DNA of 64,000 bases, from positions 30,759,590 through 30,823,589 of the forward strand of contig NC_053153.1 in the NCBI RefSeq assembly GCF_016808335.1, written 5' to 3'. Position numbers and translations under genes: made by a program. The stretch is from Panicum virgatum. Taxonomy: Eukaryota > Streptophyta > Magnoliopsida > Poales > Poaceae. How positions within the stretch are numbered: position 1 is the stretch's first letter; each line of letters starts with the position of its first letter. This document shows, one piece after another, positions 57,201-64,000 of this stretch. Under the pieces are notes generated by a model. That model worked only from the letters and a program-made list of their open reading frames with translations, had not been told where the DNA came from and did no database searches.

Positions 57201-58643
57201 AAGCCCCGGAGCATAATCCCACTATTTTTCCGAATTACCATTCTGCTATCTATTTATTAATGTATGGTAATAGTTGGTTTTCTGCATTTAAGTTCTCTAG
57301 GCGTTGATCGAAAACCCTAGACGCATGATCCATAGGAACCTATGTTTGATACCGGATCTTTTTATCGACTAGTTGCCATGCTAAATAGGCACGGTAGAAG
57401 TCGAGTGGTTCCCTGCCTCTCGCGAGCAAATAGGAATTGTACTGACTTTAATTCCTGTTGAAATGTAAGGACAACAGGCGGGGTTGTGTAGTTGTGATAC
57501 CCCGCTGGTGTAGTCAAAAATGGCTAAGGTCGCGGTGTGTGGCTCATTTCGTTAAGCGTTTGAAAGTACTAGCCACATACCGAGAAATATGGTAATCGGT
57601 AAGCTTAAGTACCTGATTGGACCGGCGAGTGGAACGATCTCGCACCCTCCTGGTAGAAGTAGGGTTTATTTTATGTCGCGACGTACGGGTGCAGAGTGGT
57701 CGGACTCTGTAGTCGGGGAGGGTGTTCCGGATCCACGGACTGGAAAGAAAGGGGAAAAGTAGCGTGGGCGGGAGCGAAGTCGATCCCCATGCGTGTGGTC
57801 TAGGTTCCCCTGGCCAGGTTGAAATTCGATTCGGAATCGTCCGCCTCTCACGGCATGAGATTGCTTAATGATTTCGGTCACATAGAGTAACAAGTGGAAT
57901 ACGATGATGGAAATACTGCTGGTTGATTAAATGGTTGCTCTACCATGTTTGAGTAGAGTTAGTTGCAAATTTAGAATGGTTAATTCCACTAGAATCTGGC
58001 TAAGTAAAACATGAAAGTAAGGATCAACACTTAGCGGCATTTTTGGCAAACAAACCCTACCAACCAAAAAGCCTTGCATGTCTAGTTATCGGACTATGTT
58101 ATAACCGGAGACGGGTCAGTCTTGCTGAGTATTAGTATACTCAGCCTTGCTTGTGGCACTGTTTTTCAGGTACTAACTTTGAAGATCTGTTTGCGAGTCT
58201 TACTTGGCCTTGCACTCTGCCTCCGGATTGGTCTGTTGAGTGGGATGGCCCTTCAGCTGGTGCTAATCACCCTCCCGCTGAGTGACGCATTCGTACGGGC
58301 TTTACCGATGCGTCACGTTATCTCGCTAGTTATCTTACTGCTTCCGCTGAACTTTGAGACTTGAATAATTTGAGGAGTTGGAACTCCGTAGTACTTCGCT
58401 AGTCTGAACATGGTTTGTAATAAATTTTCTTTCCGCTGCAATCACTCTGAGATGTATGAAATGGTTTGTGTTGTAATCTCTGGGCTCACCTTCGTGTGAG
58501 TGTTGTCTGCTGATCCTGGAATAGCGTGGCTTTTATCGAGGCTTCACTCGAGGAACTACCGGTGAGTGCTAAATTGGGTCAGAGTTGCTTAGCAATGAAG
58601 ATCAGTGCACCCGGGCCCAGTAGTTTTGGGTGGTTCCGCCACA
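54250..58643 (+). repeat. 3' LTR of the Tekay element
   Basis: 4,394 bp, aligned end to end with the 5' LTR. The TATA box is at 55029-55034. Confidence 0.95.
57055..58285 (+). CDS. LTR-borne spliced ORF, exons 2 and 3 (3' LTR copy)
   Basis: Exon 2 57055-57198, exon 3 58170-58285, same GC-AG intron and stop. Differs from the 5' LTR copy at two codons in exon 3 (GGT to GAT in LPPGW, ACT to GCT in DGPS(T/A)G); the second agrees with the solo LTR. Confidence 0.55.
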
Positions 58644-58648
58644 GTGAT

Positions 58649-58999
58649 GGCTACAACCAGCCGACAACAACTGTAGAGAAGGTGGATCCAGCCACCATGA
58701 TACTTGTTCACGCTCAATAACGACCATTTCTGAGCATCAATAATGTCAAAATAAATGGATGAACCTGCATTTTTTACACTCATACTAATAATAACCAAAT
58801 TCCACATGTCCTTGTAGAAATTTATGTGTGCATGTTTTTGGCTAAAATGAAGGTCAATCATACCCTTTAATCCAAGGAGCAATTTCCCATCCAATCTCGC
58901 ATCACCATGCAGCTAGCACATGGATTGGAGAGCCCATAACCCTAGCAAAACCGACGTATCTCAAGCCTAGTCACCAACCAGACGCACTAGAGCCCACGT
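58649..58999. other. Right flank of the Tekay insertion
   Basis: Continues the region downstream of the AP2-like gene before the insertion. No gene. Confidence 0.4.
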
Positions 59000-60239
59000 A
59001 CCTATGGCCCAGCCAAAGATCAAGTCAGTTGGAGCCAGGCCATGGTCGGCCGACCATGTTGGCCGGCCGAGCCGATATTGGCTCCTCTGCTCTCTTGCCA
59101 CCACATGGTGACTCCCCATTGGATCCCATTGTCAGTTTTGGGTGACTCCTTTCCATCCTTGGCCCAGAATCTGCTGGTTCCCCTCTACAAATATGAGGGG
59201 AGGGGCTCCAAAATGAGTACGCCTAGATGTAGACCTCTCCTCACTTGTAAAGGTTTAAGGGCAAGTAGAATTCAGGTATGGAGTTGTCATTCAAGGTCTT
59301 AGAATATAATCTTCATGGAGAGTTGGTATGGTTTTATATCTTCTCTTTATGTAATGTCTTAAGCTTGTACTAGAGTTTATTTTGTGCACCTTAGCATGTT
59401 TGGTTCATGTTCTTGTTCAATGTATATGATCCTTTCATGAATAACATTTCAGTTGTTTACCTTGCATGTTTAATTGAGTAGTAAGTTCTTGACATAATAT
59501 CGGTTTCCTCCCCTTCAACCGGGTGCTCTAGAACTAAGGCTCCTGATAAAGATGGATAACCTTGCGCAAGGCTAGAGTAGTAATCATTAATGCAGACAAG
59601 GTGTCTGGGTTAAAGGTTACATTCAAATGCTGCTTTTCCCCACGGTTTGTAAAGGTAGCCTGTAGGTGGTGACAACCCTATTTTATGCCATCATAATCCT
59701 CCACATTCGGGCTTAGTGGTAGGAGGTCCGTAAAGTACTGTGATGGCTTAGTAAGTTCTCTCTGACTGTCATGGATATAGAACTCAACTCAATCATTGTT
59801 GGTGTCTCTTATGCTCAATCTAAATAGGTATTCTGCAAGTGCATAGAATCACCGGTGTAGCACTTCACCACGGAGTATTCCGGGGTATCGTGAAATCCTT
59901 AGGGAAGCACTATGGTAAAGTGTATCGTAAATTTTAGTGGTAACCTTTACTGAGTTTATCGACCGACTAATTTAGCAAGGGTAAGCTAGATAACGGGTAA
60001 GGATAAATGGCCAGTCTATGACCGTTTGACACACAGGAGATTCTATACCTTAGAGAGGTAGCAGCTGGGAGGACAACGAGCGAGAAAGGATTCCTGAAAC
60101 ACTTCTGAACTACTGAGCTAGCCTCACTAGAACTAATCTAAGCTTCTATCTTGATGTCGGAACCAGGAGCTTACTTCGGCGGCCTAACAGAAGGGCTCAG
60201 ACAAGGATGAGAAGGGAGCCCGACGTCCTTCGGCACTAC
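59000..60239 (+). repeat. Athila-like LTR, boundaries unresolved
   Basis: Contains an 18-bp perfect palindrome (59041-59058), a likely promoter word CTACAAATATGAGG near 59185, and a long segment (59580-59760) homologous to 37120-37330. No ORF. I could not find terminal repeats or a target duplication. Confidence 0.5.
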
Positions 60240-60463
60240 TGTGACACCCTAGTCTATAGATAGTACAGGAGAATTTGAGAGTCTCTCGGACGAGGCAGAA
60301 GAGTTATGCTATAGCTCCCTTTTTCGGAGTTATGTAACACCTATCTGGAGTTAGCAGCAGTGATGCATGGGCAGTGCTGTCTAAATAAGATAGAACCTTA
60401 CATAATGGGGTATTCTCTCTTCTTTGACCTTACCAATCTATGCTTTCTTTTATCCCAACTCAG

Positions 60464-61132
60464 ATGTCGGCAGAACAAAAAGGCCTTGGAGACAGTGCAA
60501 TGGGTAATGGTGTTCATGCAACAGTTTCTGTGGAGCAACCGATAACAGTACAAGATCAGTCTTCGCAAACAGCATACCACCCGAAGAATGGTGAGAAAGC
60601 TTGCCCGTGTTGCCAATTCTATGGCGTTCCTTGTCGTCAAGTTCATGCGGCTGAAGATGAAGCCACAACTAGGAGGAACCAGAGGTTGTTCTCCAGTACA
60701 AAGAGAAAGATGTCTCATCAAGAGCAGCTAGCTGAGGATTCCCTTTTCCTTGACTCCCCATCGGTCGATGAGCTACAGACCATCCAGAAGAGAAAGGATC
60801 CTGAGTGCTCTAGAGATACGCAGGTCAAGAACCAAGCACTCTATGATTATGTTGATGGGTTAACTATCACTATGAATGTGATTCAACCAAGTAGCGCCAT
60901 TCACCACCACCGCATGTGCTACAAATGCGGGCAAAAAGGTCATTATGCCAAAAGTTGTCCACAGAAGCGCCTGTCACTGGTAGCACAGGATGCCCAGAAT
61001 GATCAGGATCAGCAGCAGGTGATACCAGTATGCAGTGATCGTACAAAGCGTAAGCGGACTAAGAAGGGACCTAAAGAGTACCAAGAGATTCGACATGCTT
61101 CCAACTCACATCATATGGGTATGAGATCCTGA
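60464..61132 (+). pseudogene. gag of family A, internally deleted
   Basis: The ATG equivalent to 4569 is at 60464, after TATCCCAACTCAG; an earlier in-frame ATG is at 60440. It keeps the CPCCQFYGVPC cluster and the knuckle CYKCGQKGHYAKSC, but has an extra 30 or so residues near the N terminus and has lost the whole protease-like domain; it then rejoins the same C-terminal end (SNS.H.GMR). The frame is open. Confidence 0.75.
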
Positions 61133-61209
61133 CTCAGGTGTGCGTAGAGCTTAATCCCATCCTTGTCTCTCTTTGCTAGCCAGCCCAGAATCTCGGGACG
61201 AGATTCCTG

Positions 61210-61224
61210 TAAGGGGGTAGGATT
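61210..61224 (+). other. Polypurine tract of family A, copy 2
   Basis: TAAGGGGGTAGGATT directly before TGTAACACCC. Confidence 0.75.
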
Positions 61225-61590
61225 TGTAACACCCTAATTTAAATTTCAGTAATTAATAATAAATTTAATTGGCTTTATTTAATTTTCTAAGGTTTATATG
61301 CTTAGTCTTGCATTTAAATTAATTTTCTTTCATAAGTAATTAAAATTTTCTAGGTTCGACATGTTTGTGCATTCATGCTGGTGCATGGTTTTATTTTGTT
61401 TGAATGCATAGGAGTTGAATTCAAATTTTAGTTTGAATTCAAATAGATTTGAGTGGTGTTTGAAATAGAAAAGAGAAAGGAAAATAGATAACCCAACCCA
61501 AAACCCCGGCCCAGTTCCCCCTCTCCCTCTCCCCGTAGCCCGTTCAAACCGTCCGGCCCAGTACTCCCTCCCACATCGCTAGTGCCACTC
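61225..61590 (+). repeat. LTR start of family A, truncated
   Basis: Begins TGTAACACCCTAATTTAAATTTC and aligns with 3328-2960 in reverse. Ends where the reversed LTR begins. Confidence 0.75.
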
Positions 61591-64000
61591 TGTAACACCC
61601 GGTTTATAAAAGGACATAAACCGGGCAATCATATACGTGCCAGGATCAAGTCATACGTATATACAACAGAATGAACAGTATATCACAGCACATATCATGT
61701 AAAAAGATATAATAAAGCGAATACGAATGTTATTTATTACATTAATGGCAAAATGTCTGATACAGCGGAAACGTAAAATACATATACGAAGTCTCTCGGA
61801 AGCTGGGCACCACAGGGACGTCGACTGGGAGACGAACGCCTAAAAGTCCTCGTACTCCTGGTAGCTCTGGGTGAACTCCCTCGCGTCGGCAGGAACTGAG
61901 CAGCAGTAGGGTGTCCCAAAAAGAACAAGAGGAAAAAGTAGAGGAGGCAAGTGTGAGTACACAACTTTTACTCAACAAGTATAACACAAACTATGAGGCT
62001 CTAAGGTTGGCTGACTCAACTGCATTAGCCTTTAGTCTTGGCAAAGTTTTATTAAAGCTATTTACTACAAGTTGATGAGTTACCATACCCCAGTTATAGA
62101 GTAATTAATCAGAATTAATTATGATACTAATGAGAACCAAACCAAACCACCCGGGGAACCCCCCTAATCAAAGGAAGATAACCCCACTAATCAAAAGGAG
62201 GATCTGGGCCACTCATGACCGTGAGCACGGCTAGTATACGAGTTTTACACTCTGCAGAGGTTGCACATCTTTACCCACAAGTCGTGGGTACACTAGTTGT
62301 TCATCACACTTCCTTAGGTGAGATGACTAGCAAACTCACTATGAGGCCGTTACAAAGGACCACGTTGGTAAGGTGTAACCGCTAAGGAATCAGGCTCCAC
62401 AACGATGGGGCCCACCTCGAGGGGGTACAAGATAACACAGACCAAGCCTCGTAGTGCAGGGAGCATTGAAGCTCACCCTTCCTCTTGCCCCGTCGGTAAG
62501 TTACTCCCGAACCAAAATGACCAAATTAGTAAGCCAAGACCGTCCCATTCCAGTCTTGTGGTAGCGCTGTTGTCCCAGGTTGTCGCTCTACGAACCGGTC
62601 CTTATGGAGAGTGGCCAACCCAGCACTAAGCACCGTGCTGGCCCCCTAAACCATGTTTCTAACAAAACATATTTTAACGAGACGTGAGCCACTCAAGCGG
62701 GCCACTCCCAGAATTAAGTTGCATATACCATTAATCAAATTAATTAAAAAGAACCAAGTGTGTTATAGCGCGGCACCTAGCACAACTAACCAAAATGCAA
62801 CCCAAGGGATATATATAAGGTAATAAAGTGGCTAGGAAAATCCTTATAGGCATACAGTATTAAAATACAGTATGAAAATGTATTTAAAAGTGATAGGTGT
62901 TGTTCGGGTTATACTTGCCATCCTCAAACAGTTCCTGCTGCTCAAACTGCTCAAAGGAAGGTGGCTGCTCCGGGTACTGGTACTGATGCTCCTCCGGTAG
63001 CTCAACGTCTACTCACGAACACATGGCCAAAAATAAGGCAACAACATAAACATACATGCAAACAAAGGCTAACACTAAGAAACAGTACAACAATACATGA
63101 AAACAGAAAACAAAACTAAGCTAGAACTATTCTACGCATTACAACGATCGCGTAGACATAAAGAACGCCTAAAACGGAGCTAGAACGCGAAAACTAGGCT
63201 TAAAACAAGGTCTAGGGGCTTTTCTGCAAGAAAAACTAAGTTTCTAGGGGTTTTCTGCAAAAACCAGGGACCTATACATAATTAAAGGATAAACATGGGG
63301 TCTAACTCACTAAACTATAGAAACTGGACGGTGGGTTCTAATCTTTAGAAGATTAGGGGCTGAAACACAAAAAGAAGGACCTGAACACAAATACTTTTGA
63401 ACTATAGAGAACTGCGGGTTGATTACTGATAAATCCAGGGTCTCTTTAGAAAAAAAAGCCAGGCCGAAGGGGTACGCGCGGATCTGGGCCGTCGGATCCA
63501 GATCTAGCGGCTTAGAACAAAGGGGTATGCTAATCTAATCATGGACGTCGGTCTCAGATCTAACGGCCGGGATCAAGCGGGCGCGCGGGGCGGTGGCGGG
63601 GTTCGCCGGCGACCTTGCTCCGCGGCGGAGCAGGGCCGGAGTTCTTCGAACTCGGCGTTTCCGGGGGTGAAATGAGCTGGAGTTCGGCCAGGGAGCATGC
63701 CCGTGGCATGCGTAACCCACCTGGGCACTTGACTGGGCACTGGGAAGCTCTGGGCGGCGCTAGCAGCTGCGGTGGCGTGTCTGCGGGGCGAAGCTCGCCG
63801 GCGCATGCGCGTTCAGACCGTTCGGGGCTCGGTTTTGGGCGTGAAGATGCCTGGGCATGTGCGGAAGGCTATCTAGAGGGGTAACGTGGCTCGTGTGAGG
63901 CTAAACAGGGATGCAGCAAAGTCCGCCATGGCGAGCTCATGGCGAGGGTCGCCGGTGACTGGTGTCCTAGCATCTAGGGCGCGTCACGGTCTATGCTAAC
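61591..64000 (-). repeat. A-family LTR, reverse orientation, cut by window end
   Basis: Starts TGTAACACCCGGTTTATAAA (the LTR's 3' end in reverse) and aligns with 5401-8093 and 1-3328, without the 869-bp deletion. The left flank GTGCCACTC keeps six bases also found beside the PBS at 5395-5400, so it could be a solo LTR or the broken edge of a full element. Confidence 0.8.

Larger units (their letters stand above)
42366..58643 (+). mobile_element. Structurally complete Tekay-type Ty3/Gypsy element (TSD GTGAT)
   Basis: 16,278 bp. GTGAT flanks it on both sides (42361-42365 and 58644-58648). LTRs of 4,393 and 4,394 bp start TGTGACACCT and end GGTTCCGCCACA. Internal order: PBS, long leader, an extra ORF, gag-pol in one frame, polypurine tract. 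The chromodomain at the end of pol and the motif set place it among chromoviruses, most likely Tekay/Del. I counted about 37 differences between the LTRs by eye, so it is a recent insertion (about 0.3 million years if 1.3e-8 per site per year is assumed). Confidence 0.95.
60240..61590 (+). mobile_element. Second copy of non-autonomous family A, truncated
   Basis: Homologous on the plus strand to 4796-3329 and on into the LTR. It begins at TGTGACACCC, carries gag, the polypurine tract and the first 366 bp of the LTR, then is cut by an LTR of the same family in reverse orientation. Confidence 0.75.

Noticed and set aside
58589..58894. 101-codon minus-strand ORF across the Tekay right end
   Set aside because: It spans an insertion boundary, so it cannot be an old gene, and has no domain.

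Overview
The window is nuclear DNA from a plant, most probably a grass. It shows stacked LTR retrotransposons of the Ty3/Gypsy Tekay, Tat and Athila-like kinds, very long GC-rich LTRs, a plant mobile domain (PMD) gene with plant introns, and TATA/AATAAA signals. No bacterial operon, rRNA, tRNA or CRISPR was seen. The species cannot be named from sequence alone.

Layout. 1-8093: a minus-strand non-autonomous element (A) with LTRs starting TGTAACACCC and only a gag/protease-like ORF. 8094-13052: a decayed minus-strand PMD gene with promoter, 5' UTR intron and nine coding exons. 13053-22981: a solo LTR (TSD CTAAT) split by a 3.5 kb solo Tekay-type LTR (TSD AAAGA), a deleted gag-only element and another solo LTR. 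23361-33860: a decayed Tat-type element (TSD ATGAC). 34045-40700: truncated LTRs and unassigned DNA. 40708-41454: a single-exon AP2/ERF-like gene, the only plausible intact host gene. 42366-58643: a 16.3 kb structurally complete Tekay element (TSD GTGAT, LTRs of 4.4 kb differing at about three dozen positions) with an intact 1,507-codon gag-pol. 58649-64000: an Athila-like LTR fragment, a second gag copy of family A and a second A-type LTR in the opposite orientation.

Main discovery candidate: the Tekay-type LTRs themselves appear to carry a small spliced gene. Two clearly diverged LTRs (solo at 13139-16678; full element at 42366-46758 and 54250-58643) share a coding pattern over two exons of identical length, joined by a GC-AG intron in the same phase, with the same stop codon and many silent differences, while the intron differs by roughly 780 bp. 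Each LTR also has its own TATA box upstream and AATAAA downstream, so one LTR, even a solo one, could be a complete gene. The same Tekay element has a further ORF between the PBS and gag. I recognise neither protein.

All calls come from reading the sequence by eye. Family names rest on motifs, not database searches.
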